The notes under the pieces: generated by a model
Told to the model about the DNA's origin: nothing
Seen by the model: the letters and a program-made list of their open reading frames with translations, nothing else
Database searches by the model: none
Translations under genes and position numbers: made by a program
Source: Muribaculaceae bacterium
GTDB lineage: Bacteria; Bacteroidota; Bacteroidia; Bacteroidales; Muribaculaceae
NCBI GenBank assembly: GCA_017626045.1
Contig: JAGAJP010000069.1
Location: 1 to 64,000, forward strand
Direction of reading: 5' to 3'
DNA: 64,000 nt
Shown: in pieces, positions 14,027 to 21,382 of the stretch
How positions within the stretch are numbered: the first letter of the stretch is position 1
Layout of the letters: each line of letters opens with the position of its first letter

Positions 14027-14470
14027 ATGTTACCAACATCCAGAGGCTTTTTGAAAGCTTTTCTTTTCAACCTCCTGACGCTGGGGTTCTACAACTGGTA
14101 TCTCGTACACTGCTTCGCAACTGAAACCAACATCGCATGCAGCGACGACGGTCGACGCACCAACGGACTTGTGGCATACATTCTGCTGAGCATCGTCACC
14201 TTAGGCATTTACGGCATCATCTGGGATTGCAACTGGATCTCAAGATGCAACAGCAAGCTCATGCGTCATCAGGCAGGCGAAGGACTGCAGATGTCCACCT
14301 ACCTCCTCACCATCTTCCTCTTCGGCCCCCTCACATTAGGCATAATGTATGCAGTAGTCTTCGCCAAGAAACTCTATCTGCAGAACAAAGTAAACGAGCT
14401 TTACAACACCTTGAACGGCACCGTCGAAATCCCCATGCCCGCAGAAATGCCCGCCATCCCCGCAGTCTAA
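14027..14470 (+). CDS. DUF4234-like small membrane protein
   Basis: This 147-residue protein has three or four hydrophobic helices. Two related units begin FLFNLLTLGFYNWYLVHCFA and ILLSIVTLGIYGIIWDCNWI, the repeated "LTLGxYxxxW" pattern of the DUF4234 family of inner-membrane proteins, whose function is unknown. The start is set at the ATG at 14027 because a -7 promoter box lies at 13977-13984. A longer frame from a TTG at 13982 would begin inside that box. The C-terminal tail is proline-rich (EIPMPAEMPAIPAV). The gene is transcribed alone and closed by a strong terminator. Confidence 0.75.
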   Translation: MLPTSRGFLKAFLFNLLTLGFYNWYLVHCFATETNIACSDDGRRTNGLVAYILLSIVTLGIYGIIWDCNWISRCNSKLMRHQAGEGLQMSTYLLTIFLFGPLTLGIMYAVVFAKKLYLQNKVNELYNTLNGTVEIPMPAEMPAIPAV

Positions 14471-14500
14471 ACGTACTTAATCGATTATATTACATCCCAC

Positions 14501-14549
14501 AAAAGATGTCTATGCAGACAAGTTATGCTACTGCGTAGACATCTTTTAT
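14501..14549 (+). terminator. Terminator after the DUF4234 gene
   Basis: A 17-bp stem with one mismatch (AAAAGATGTCTATGCAG with CTGCGTAGACATCTTTT) closes a 13-base loop and ends in a T-run. Its A-rich left side means that it could also work on the other strand. Confidence 0.85.
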
Positions 14550-14726
14550 TGAAGTTGTCTAAACTTATTTCTTTGTTAAGATTTCGTCAGGTTTTCGAGC
14601 GGATTCTTTCACGCGAAGAGGGAGCGATGCGGGCATCGTGACCGATGAGTGGGGAAGAATACGCCGAAAAGATGGCGGAGTGCATTTATGATATCAGAAA
14701 AGAATAAAATTATTAATAGTTTCGTT

Positions 14727-15593
14727 ATGAAGAATTTTAAAAGGCAAATTGTCATGCCGTTGGTTATGGCTCTTTCATTTCCGGTGATGGTTAGTGTGGC
14801 TGGAAATGAGTGTAATGCAAACCAGGGAAATCCCCCTGCTTCTCAGGAGCGTGCCAAAGGAAAGTCGCTAAGTGCCATCACAAAAGGCATTAAGATCAAA
14901 TTTGATGCAGAGGCTCCTACTTGGAAGACTGTCGCATGCACCGTGGATGGTAAAGAGATAAACATCCGCAACGCATGTTCCCCAAAAGCCGCGCGTCCAA
15001 TTGTCGACGAAAATAAAATCGACAATTTTCAGGTGCCCGTAAAGTATTTCGCTTTTTGGTCTACCGCCGCTCCCAAGAAAGACCAGTATGCCCTTATGTT
15101 CGGCGGCTACGAGTATGCTCCGGTCATCAGCGAGAAGAATGGCTGGCTTGAGCTTCTCGGTATCGGCGTCAAAGGTGAAAACGGTTGGGTCTCCGCTCAA
15201 TACTGTCAGAAATATGACCTCCAGAAAATCACAAGAGATGATCTCAAGGAGAATTATGACATGTATCTAAATCTGAGCGGTGATTACGTGATTGGAAAGT
15301 ACTTCAGCGAGATGGACGAGTATGTGCAGATTGATTTCGGCAAACTCGTGAATGGAGTAGTGGTCTTCCCGTATTCCCTCTATTTAGGCTTTGAGCATGG
15401 CAGCCAATGGAAGATAACAGGCACTGAAGATAACTATGTGCTTCAGGTTCCAAAGAAAGACTGCGATGAGTATGGATGTCCGGATATGAGTAAGATGCCT
15501 CCCTCGGTTCTCTCAGATGCAGTCCAGAAGAAAAAATATCACGCTCCCGCATATCTCTGCAAGGTTAACGGCTCTCTCATCATGATGCCCTAA
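14727..15593 (+). CDS. Secreted protein with bacterial SH3-like segment, function unknown
   Basis: The start at 14727 gives a clean signal peptide (MKNFKRQIVMPLVMALSFPV, cleavage probably near VSVAGN) and 288 residues. The in-frame start at 14649 would add 26 residues before it. About residues 70-155 look like a bacterial SH3 domain: KEINIRNACSPKAARPIV resembles the VNIRxxPSxxxxVI opening. After an insertion come NGWLELLGIGVKGENGWVSA and YC, which resemble the GWxxV...GWVxxxYL close. Such domains bind peptidoglycan or peptides in the envelope. The C-terminal half is unrecognised. Twelve bases separate it from a lipoprotein gene, so the two probably work together. The SH3 call is a reading by eye. 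Confidence 0.65.
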   Translation: MKNFKRQIVMPLVMALSFPVMVSVAGNECNANQGNPPASQERAKGKSLSAITKGIKIKFDAEAPTWKTVACTVDGKEINIRNACSPKAARPIVDENKIDNFQVPVKYFAFWSTAAPKKDQYALMFGGYEYAPVISEKNGWLELLGIGVKGENGWVSAQYCQKYDLQKITRDDLKENYDMYLNLSGDYVIGKYFSEMDEYVQIDFGKLVNGVVVFPYSLYLGFEHGSQWKITGTEDNYVLQVPKKDCDEYGCPDMSKMPPSVLSDAVQKKKYHAPAYLCKVNGSLIMMP

Positions 15594-15605
15594 TTTATAC
15601 ATAAT

Positions 15606-16151
15606 ATGAAAAAGAAAACGATTTTCAAGATACTTGCAGCCGCATTCTGTGTGGCTTTCATGAGTGTGGGTTTTGCGTCCTGCGTTTCTGACGACGATCC
15701 GGATCCACTCGCTATCAAGTCGGTCAATGTGGAATACAATCTGAATCTCTCCCAGACATACTATGACTTCTATGACATCACCGTCAAATATCTCGACGAG
15801 TTAAGCCAGAAACATGAAATCAAGGTGACAGAGGCATGGAAATACAGTTTTTCGGTATGTCCGAAGGTGGCACCAAAAAACTACTACTTTGTTGTCACGG
15901 CGACTCCCAAGGCAGTACACCCTGATTTCGACCAGGACCGGTATGTTCTCACGCCTGATGTGCAGGGTAAGTTTTTCTGCTACCGCAATAACGGCGAATT
16001 GTTTGCGGAACTAAGCTCGGATTATTACTGGTATACCCTCACCAACACAGATGTCTATACATTCACAGCCGAGCAGTTTAAGGATTATTTCAAGGCATCA
16101 TCATTTAGGACCCTCATGCTCTTTGAAAAAACAGTCGACGGAAAGTATTGA
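15606..16151 (+). CDS. Lipoprotein of unknown function
   Basis: The 181-residue product has a lipoprotein signal peptide: MKKKTIFKILAAAFCVAFMS followed by the lipobox FASC, giving a mature N-terminus CVSDDDPDP. The acidic residues after the cysteine are the type that in Bacteroidota can direct surface export. The rest is rich in aromatic residues and beta-strand-like, with no family that I recognise. It lies 12 bases after the SH3-like gene and is closed by a terminator at 16172-16208, so the pair forms a two-gene operon on the + strand. Confidence 0.7.
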   Translation: MKKKTIFKILAAAFCVAFMSVGFASCVSDDDPDPLAIKSVNVEYNLNLSQTYYDFYDITVKYLDELSQKHEIKVTEAWKYSFSVCPKVAPKNYYFVVTATPKAVHPDFDQDRYVLTPDVQGKFFCYRNNGELFAELSSDYYWYTLTNTDVYTFTAEQFKDYFKASSFRTLMLFEKTVDGKY

Positions 16152-16164
16152 TACTTGAGCGATA

Positions 16165-16208
16165 AAAAAGTCGATGCAGAAGGCATTAGCCGCTGCATCG
16201 AATTTTTA
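16165..16208. terminator. Bidirectional terminator, lipoprotein / GH2 remnant
   Basis: CGATGCAG (16172-16179) pairs with CTGCATCG (16193-16200). A T-run follows on the right and an A-run lies on the left, so it serves the lipoprotein gene from the left and the decayed hydrolase gene from the right. Confidence 0.8.
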
Positions 16209-16238
16209 TTGTCGTGTCTTTTGTGAAATGTATTCTGA

Positions 16239-17460
16239 TTACAGCCGTCTGTACTGCAGGTCGATTGCTGTGTACTTCCTGTCTATCGGATTGTTGCAAT
16301 GTTCCATGAGTCCGAGGGGCTCGGTCCGCGGTTTGCCGCCGACCTTATAGACGGTTCCGCTTGGCGGCGCGGGAATTAACGCCGCCTCCATAAGATACTC
16401 GTCGCAATAGTTGAGACTTCCGAATTCCGACCATTCGCTTATGAGGTATTCCGTCGAAGTCAGACCAGGGATGCACCACTTTACGCTTCTGAAGGTCATA
16501 GCGGGCGAAAAGTGAGTCGACGCATGTGTTCCAGCCGCCCTCGTTGCCGTTTGCCCACACGAACACCGACGGATGGTTTTGGTCGCGGGCAATGAATCCC
16601 GGCAGAAGTCGCATCGCCGTAGTGTCGTCATAATGGGTCTGCCATCCCGGAAACTCGTCGAAATAGAGAATACCTGCCGAGTCGCACAGCTGCAGGAAAT
16701 GTCTGTCGGAATGGTAGTGGCATCTCACGGCGTTCATGTTCATGAACTTAAGCAGCCGGATGTCTTCCCGGTCCTGAGCTTTATTTGTCGCCCTGCCGGT
16801 CTCCGGGTGGAAGCAGTGGCGGTTTGTGCCCTTGACCCTCAGTTTCCTGCCGTTGAGGTAGAAACCGTCATGCTCCACGAATTCGATGGTGCGGAATCCG
16901 GTCCGCTCCGTCACGCTGTGGAAGTCATCTCCGTCGCCGAGGGTGAAGGTGATGTCGTGAAGGTTGGGTGCTTCGGTGCTCCATGTGCTTATGCCGGGGA
17001 AGTCGGCGCTCACTATATAAGCACTGTCTGTAATGAGGTATTTTGTCGTGACATTTTTAGCCTCATGTCCGCTGACGCTGATTTTCAGCGGGACTTTCTC
17101 ATCCGCGCCCTCAGCCTTCACCTTCGCGGTAAGATGACCGTCGGCGCGAGCGTCAATGGCTATGGCGCTGATATGGCGTTTCGGCATCGATTCGCTGTAG
17201 ACCGAACGGTATATGCCGCCGTAGAGCCACCAGTCGGCTCTCCTCTCGGCGGAGTTTACCGATGCGTTTGCCGACTCTTTGTCGACTCTGACCTCGAGCG
17301 TCTGTTTTTTACCCGGCTTTACATACGGGGTGATGTCGAATGAAAATTCCGTGAAACCTCCCTGATGCACGGGCGCAACCGGATTTCCGTCAATCTTTAC
17401 GTACGTGTCGGTCATGGAGCCTTCGAAAGTCAGCCTGAAGCATCTGCCTTTGATAAAAAT
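16239..17460 (-). pseudogene. Decayed glycoside hydrolase family 2 gene
   Basis: Reading leftward, a frame opens after a stop near 17462 and shows GH2 N-terminal-domain sequence even before any start codon (FRLTFEGSMTDTYVKIDG). It continues through the sugar-binding fold, the Ig-like domain and the first half of the TIM barrel. HCFHPETGRA, a VRCHYHS strand and WANGNEGGWN with the acid/base glutamate are visible. After SDFDGI the family match stops and the frame ends at 16345. The region 16239-16460 is open in another frame (EWSEFGSLNYCDEY ... CNNPIDRKYTAIDLQYRR). The signal peptide, the first strands and the nucleophile half of the barrel are missing. It is a pseudogene with at least a 5' truncation and a 3' deletion/frameshift. 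The intact relative was probably a beta-galactosidase- or glucuronidase-like enzyme. Confidence 0.8.
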
Positions 17461-17481
17461 CCCTCATCTCCAATCCTTTTG

Positions 17482-17513
17482 CAAATATAGGAAAAACTCG
17501 CCTTATGTGCAAA
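17482..17513 (-). promoter_or_regulatory. Intact promoter in front of the GH2 remnant
   Basis: On the - strand TTTG (17510-17513), a 20-base spacer and TATATTTG (17482-17489) match the Bacteroidota consensus perfectly. An ATG follows about 18 bases later but is out of frame with the hydrolase sequence. This suggests that the 5' coding part was deleted while the promoter stayed. Confidence 0.75.
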
Positions 17514-17605
17514 TGAAGTAGTGTGAATTTCGCTCAAGAATCTTCTTCGTATTATAGTCGAACCCAATCAATCGTCTGTACGTTTAAAATAAAAAATAGA
17601 TTATT

Positions 17606-18253
17606 ATGCTTGGATATATATCAGTAGGAGTCTTTATCGACGGCGGTTACTATGCGAAAGTAAACCGTGCGTTGAAAAAGACCGAAAACTCCATAATCCG
17701 TGTCAGTTCCCTGTTTGATTTCATCACTTTCCGGCTCGCGATGGAGGAGGATGTGGACCAGTCGGACTGCCAGATAACGGAGGCGCATTATTTCCGCGGA
17801 CGCTATCGCGTCAAGGATGCATACGACAAGAAACTGCTTTACAACGAGCGGAAGTTTGAAGACACCTTGATTGAGAATGACGTTATTTTCCACTACAAGC
17901 ATCTCCGCGAGGTTGAGAAAGACGGCGTGGTGCAGGTGGTGGAGAAAGGGGTGGATGTATGGTTCGCGCTCGAGGCTTACGAACTGTCTACCTTCCGCAA
18001 GTTTGACTATGTGGTGCTGATTACCGGCGACGCCGACCATCAGATGCTGATCAGGAAACTGAAGGCATTGAAGATCAAGACGGTGTTGCTCACCTGGAAC
18101 CTCACGGATGTGGATGCCACATCTCCGCTTCTGAAGGAGGAGGTGGGGCATCACTGGGAGCTTTCCCATATCATTTGCGACCATCCGGACCTTCAGGAAG
18201 ACCTTCTGTACAAACTGCGGGAACCGGCAGCTAATATTGGTCCGGATTTCTGA
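17606..18253 (+). CDS. NYN-domain (PIN-like) protein, putative RNase
   Basis: The 215-residue protein matches the NYN/DUF88 (LabA-like) branch of the PIN nuclease fold. It opens GVFIDGGYYAKVN with an aspartate at residue 12, has KGVDVWFALEAYE (D117) in the middle, and VLITGDADHQMLIRKLKAL (D142, D144) after it. These acidic residues are the expected metal ligands of a nuclease site, and all are present. The domain fills nearly the whole chain, with no added RNA-binding module and no signal peptide, so it is cytosolic. The neighbours (a GH2 remnant and a quinone reductase) give no pathway. RNase activity is inferred from the family; the substrate is unknown. Confidence 0.8.
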   Translation: MLGYISVGVFIDGGYYAKVNRALKKTENSIIRVSSLFDFITFRLAMEEDVDQSDCQITEAHYFRGRYRVKDAYDKKLLYNERKFEDTLIENDVIFHYKHLREVEKDGVVQVVEKGVDVWFALEAYELSTFRKFDYVVLITGDADHQMLIRKLKALKIKTVLLTWNLTDVDATSPLLKEEVGHHWELSHIICDHPDLQEDLLYKLREPAANIGPDF

Positions 18254-18292
18254 GCCGGGTGCGTGTTCCCTAAAATCTATATGCCGCTCCCG

Positions 18293-18859
18293 TTACTTGA
18301 GTAGTGACGGGAGGGCGGCAAGAAATGCCTTGCGGGCAGTCGGGTCGGCAGCTGTTATGGCGGGGCAGTTGTGCCATTCATTCGGTGTCAGTCCGATGGC
18401 GTCGAGGCTGTTGCGCAGGAAATAGTCGCCGAAATATGGCTTGAATGCCTCTGTGGGTGCCTCGCTTGTGGTGATGACTATAGTCTGCGCCACATTGTCG
18501 AGGCCGGGTATCCATTTGCCCTCTTCTACTGTGTAAGCATACCCGGGAAGCATTGTCTTGTCGAAGAAACCTTTCATCATCGCCGGCATGTCGCTCCACC
18601 AAACAGGGAAAATGAATATTACCCGCGACGCTTCCTTAAGTGCCTTCTGATATTTTTCTATCTTCGGGTCAAGGAATTTGCCATGTTTGAACAGCGCGAG
18701 TTCCTCCGGATGATAAGCCGGGTCGAACCCATCGGCGTAAAGGTCGATTACATCACACTCTTCGCCACGCTTGTCTACCGACGCCTTGAGCGTCTCAAGA
18801 ATGGCATGGTTGAAGCTCTTCTCATAGGGATGAGCATATACGATTACTGTCTTTTTCAT
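18293..18859 (-). CDS. Flavodoxin-fold NAD(P)H:quinone oxidoreductase
   Basis: The 188-residue product belongs to the Flavodoxin_2 family (KefF/MdaB/YwrO-like), FMN- or FAD-dependent enzymes that reduce quinones by two electrons in the cytosol. Visible features are the opening VIVYAHPYEKSFNHAIL and then DVIDLYADGFDPAYHPEE. The flavin-contact segment VIFIFPVWWSDMPAMMKGFF is followed by DKTMLPGYAY, the typical order. A perfect promoter lies at 18930-18961, and the gene is alone. Its -33 box overlaps the T-run of the preceding small-RNA terminator. The exact substrate cannot be told. Confidence 0.88.
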   Translation of the reverse strand: MKKTVIVYAHPYEKSFNHAILETLKASVDKRGEECDVIDLYADGFDPAYHPEELALFKHGKFLDPKIEKYQKALKEASRVIFIFPVWWSDMPAMMKGFFDKTMLPGYAYTVEEGKWIPGLDNVAQTIVITTSEAPTEAFKPYFGDYFLRNSLDAIGLTPNEWHNCPAITAADPTARKAFLAALPSLLK

Positions 18860-18929
18860 ATTGTTTCCAATTATTCGGGAGAGTTGTCAATCGGTTGGCC
18901 GTCTTGATTGGCAAGAACGACTTCATTTG

Positions 18930-18961
18930 CAAAATTAAGAAATAAATCTGTATTCCACAAA
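18930..18961 (-). promoter_or_regulatory. Promoter of the quinone reductase gene
   Basis: TTTG (18958-18961 on the - strand), 20 bases, then TAATTTTG (18930-18937): a perfect Bacteroidota promoter. The TTTG lies at the end of the T-run of the upstream terminator, so terminator and promoter are fused end to end. Confidence 0.85.
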
Positions 18962-18989
18962 AAAAGAAGCCTCCTTCGCGGGAGGCTTC
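18957..18989 (-). terminator. Terminator of the candidate small RNA
   Basis: GAAGCCTCC and GGAGGCTTC (18966-18974 / 18981-18989) form a 9-bp stem, followed on the - strand by seven T. There is no protein gene upstream on this strand for almost 600 bases, so the terminator itself argues for a non-coding transcript. Confidence 0.85.
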
Positions 18990-19268
18990 GTTGATATTCC
19001 GATTAGTAAAATTGAATTATGTCTTTCCAGGTTTTTGGGAAAGCGGCGGAGCGTTAGGTTTTTGTTGGCTGTATGAATTCGATTTTCTCAAATCGTAAAA
19101 GGTTAGCAAAAGATTGTTTTCAGGCGTTTCAGGTATATGGACTCCGCCGCATCGTGCCTTCACAGGTGCTTTCCCGATAATTTCATGAATTAGGTTCGAT
19201 TGTATTACGTTAAATTTTTAAATCCATTCTTATCCGTAATTGAAAACCCTTAAATCTCTCTTGATTTC
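18957..19268 (-). ncRNA. Candidate structured small RNA (about 300 nt), family unknown
   Basis: Transcription should start near 19267, just after a perfect promoter (19274-19305), and stop at a terminator (18957-18989). The RNA has strong long-range pairing. A single 3' arm, 19037-19051 (GGGAAAGCGGCGGAG on the + strand), is complementary to two separate 5' blocks, 19142-19150 and 19168-19175. This makes a stem interrupted by a 17-base excursion, which itself can form a small GUG/CAC hairpin. Inside lies a 6-bp hairpin with a GAGA (GNRA) tetraloop at 19080-19095. No good protein frame with a start codon is present. It does not show tmRNA, RNase P or SRP signatures. Possible matches are a 6S-type RNA or the Bacteroidales-1 motif of Rfam, but I cannot test this. 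Confidence 0.65.
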
Positions 19269-19273
19269 GATTA

Positions 19274-19305
19274 CAAAGTTAATACTTATTTTTATGCTAT
19301 CCAAA
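19274..19305 (-). promoter_or_regulatory. Promoter of the candidate small RNA
   Basis: On the - strand TTTG (19302-19305), a 20-base spacer and TAACTTTG (19274-19281) match the Bacteroidota consensus exactly. No protein start codon with a usable frame follows. Confidence 0.8.
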
Positions 19306-19382
19306 TCATTTTGTTTTCTATATACTATATGTCACTATTCACTTTGATAGTAATATGGCTGGATGTTTATAAAATTATGGCA

Positions 19383-19443
19383 AAATGATACAAAATCTCT
19401 TGATTATGGCAATATTTCATAAATATTGCGTTTTGTATCATTT
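19383..19443. repeat. Large double palindrome upstream of the small RNA
   Basis: AAATGATACAAAA (19383-19395) and TTTTGTATCATTT (19431-19443) are perfect inverted repeats. They enclose a second perfect palindrome, GCAATATTT (19409-19417) and AAATATTGC (19421-19429). It lies about 80 bases upstream of the small-RNA -33 box and just after the acyl-CoA ligase terminator, in sequence with no protein gene. It could be an operator, a cruciform, or the remains of a small mobile element. Confidence 0.6.
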
Positions 19444-19474
19444 GTGTTTCATGTTGCGAAACATATTTTTAACA

Positions 19475-19508
19475 TAAAAAAAGTGCGGATTTCGAGCAGA
19501 AATCCGCA
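19475..19508 (-). terminator. Terminator of the acyl-CoA ligase gene
   Basis: TGCGGATTTC and GAAATCCGCA form a 10-bp stem around a 5-base loop, followed on the - strand by a T-run (A-run at 19475-19482). It lies 40 bases after the stop codon of the ligase gene. Confidence 0.9.
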
Positions 19509-19547
19509 ACTTCAATGTGTTATGCCGGCCGTAAATCGCGAAATCGG

Positions 19548-21257
19548 CTATGGCTGGTAGAGGAAACGCTTGATGCTTTTCTTCGGTGTCTTCTCGAATT
19601 CTTCGTTGAAAATCCGTATTTCCGATATGCGGGAGTAGGATGGGAGCGAGGTATTGAGGATTTTCAGATTCTCGTTCATTACCGTTTCGGCATCCTTCCC
19701 CGCCTCCTTAAGGGCTTCGAAGTCCGGATATACGAGCGCGACCAGTTTCCCTTTGTCGTCGATGACCACTGACTCCACCACAAACGGCAGATTGTTGACC
19801 TTGTGTTCTATCTCCTCCGGATAGATGTTCTGGCCCGATGGACCGAGAATCATGGTCTTGGATCTTCCCATGATGCGGAGGTAGCCGTTTTTGTCTCTCG
19901 TCACGAGGTCACCGGTGTTCATCCAGCCGTCGGGTCGAAGCACTTCTTCGGTGGCTTCGGGATTCTTGTAATATCCCGCCATCACGTTGTCGCCCTTCAC
20001 CCACAGGTTGCCCGGTATCTTTTCCGGATCAGGGGAGTCGATCCTCGATTCCATGCGCTCCACAATCTTGCCCACAGAGCCCGCCGGCTCTTTCTCCGGC
20101 TCCTCGTATGTGATAAGCGGTCCGCATTCCGTCATTCCGTAGCCGACGGTGAAGGGGAACTTTATCCTGCGGAGCAACGCCGCCACCTCATCGTTGAGAG
20201 GTGCGCCGCCGATGATGACCTCCCTTACCTTTCCGCCAAGCGCCTTGATGAGATTCTCTCTTATCTTGCCGCAGATTATTCCCTTGACCACCGGAATATT
20301 CATGAGCATACGCATCTTCGGAGTATGAATCACCGGGAAGACTTTTGTCTTTATTATCTTCTCTATCACGAGAGGAACCGTGATGATTAGTTTCGGCTTC
20401 ATGCGGGCGAGCGCCCCCATCAGAATCGCCGGCGACGGCACACGTCCGAGGAAACAGCAGTGGCAACCCTTTGCAAACGGATGCAGCATCTCGATGACAA
20501 GTCCATACAGGTGCGCCAAGGGGAGCATGTTGACCACTCCGTCGCCGGGCAGAAGGAACGTGAGGTATTCCATCGAGAACTTGACGTTGCTCCATATAGC
20601 GCGGTAGGGGAGTATCACTCCCTTGCTCATGCCGGTGGAGCCGGAGGTGTAGTTGATGACGGCTGTCTCTTCCGGTGTGTCGCGATGCCAGTGGATGTCG
20701 CTGCTTCCGAATCCGTGGGGATACCTGTCGGCGAAGTATTTGGTGATGTTGTCGTGCACGCATTCCAGATCTTTTGATTTGGAATAGGGAATGCCGAACT
20801 CATCGATGTAGACAACCGCCTCGAGTTCCGGAAGCTGTCTGTGGTCGAGGCTGTTCCAGATAGGCTCGTCGGTAAACAGCAGCTTGGCGTCGGAATGGTT
20901 CACGAGGTGATGGATAGTCTCCGGCTTGAATTCATTGAGAATAGGCACCGAGACAATCCCGTCGGTGATGCAGGCTATGAAGGCTATCGCCCATTTAGCG
21001 CAGTTCTTGCCGCATATCGCCACTTTGTCGCCCTTCTTGAGACCGGCTGCCTTGAAGAGGATGTGAAGACGTTCCACATATTGCGCCACATCGCCATACG
21101 TGTAATCCTTTCCTTTGAAATCAGAGAATGCCGTAAGATCCCAGTTGCGTCTCACGGATGATTCAAGTATCTCTATAAGCGATGTGGGTATGTTGGTAAA
21201 TACCTGGTCGGTGTCCGTAACCCTCACGCCAAATGTTCCGTTCTTTTCTTTTTCCAT
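19548..21257 (-). CDS. AMP-binding long-chain acyl-CoA ligase-like enzyme
   Basis: This 569-residue member of the ANL (adenylate-forming) superfamily most likely activates fatty acids to acyl-AMP and acyl-CoA at the inner face of the membrane. The P-loop INYTSGSTGMSKG is at residues 201-213. The aromatic/adenine motif GYGMTECGPLI follows, and the hinge region has GWMNTGDLVTRDKNGYLRIM, with the conserved aspartate. The C-terminal domain ends TPKKSIKRFLY, holding the catalytic lysine position. It is shorter than many FadD proteins but complete. The gene stands alone with its own terminator. A stem-loop covers the region just before its start codon (see 21260-21294). Substrate chain length is not visible. 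Confidence 0.88.
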   Translation of the reverse strand: MEKEKNGTFGVRVTDTDQVFTNIPTSLIEILESSVRRNWDLTAFSDFKGKDYTYGDVAQYVERLHILFKAAGLKKGDKVAICGKNCAKWAIAFIACITDGIVSVPILNEFKPETIHHLVNHSDAKLLFTDEPIWNSLDHRQLPELEAVVYIDEFGIPYSKSKDLECVHDNITKYFADRYPHGFGSSDIHWHRDTPEETAVINYTSGSTGMSKGVILPYRAIWSNVKFSMEYLTFLLPGDGVVNMLPLAHLYGLVIEMLHPFAKGCHCCFLGRVPSPAILMGALARMKPKLIITVPLVIEKIIKTKVFPVIHTPKMRMLMNIPVVKGIICGKIRENLIKALGGKVREVIIGGAPLNDEVAALLRRIKFPFTVGYGMTECGPLITYEEPEKEPAGSVGKIVERMESRIDSPDPEKIPGNLWVKGDNVMAGYYKNPEATEEVLRPDGWMNTGDLVTRDKNGYLRIMGRSKTMILGPSGQNIYPEEIEHKVNNLPFVVESVVIDDKGKLVALVYPDFEALKEAGKDAETVMNENLKILNTSLPSYSRISEIRIFNEEFEKTPKKSIKRFLYQP

Positions 21258-21259
21258 GC

Positions 21260-21294
21260 TTAGGAGTTTTGGTTCGAGTCTTTTTGACTCCTAA
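21260..21294 (-). promoter_or_regulatory. Inverted repeat at the ligase translation start
   Basis: TTAGGAGT (21260-21267) and ACTCCTAA (21287-21294) are perfect 8-base inverted repeats directly before the ligase ATG (21255-21257). In the mRNA the stem would end two bases before the start codon. It may act on translation initiation or be a protein-binding site. Confidence 0.4.
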
Positions 21295-21333
21295 CATATT
21301 AACAATCCAGATGGGATATAGTCAACTGTCAGA

Positions 21334-21361
21334 TAAAAAAAGCCCGGCAGATGCCGGGCTT
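21334..21361 (-). terminator. Terminator after tsf
   Basis: AAGCCCGGC and GCCGGGCTT form a 9-bp stem with a 4-base loop, followed on the - strand by a run of T. It ends the rplM-rpsI-rpsB-tsf transcript. Confidence 0.92.
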
Positions 21362-21382
21362 CCGATAGACTGGATTATTATC

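Noticed and set aside
19017..19215. Stop-free frame inside the candidate small RNA
   Set aside because: It is about 65 codons long without any ATG (only a GTG in the middle) and overlaps the paired stems. It is kept as a note, not as a gene.
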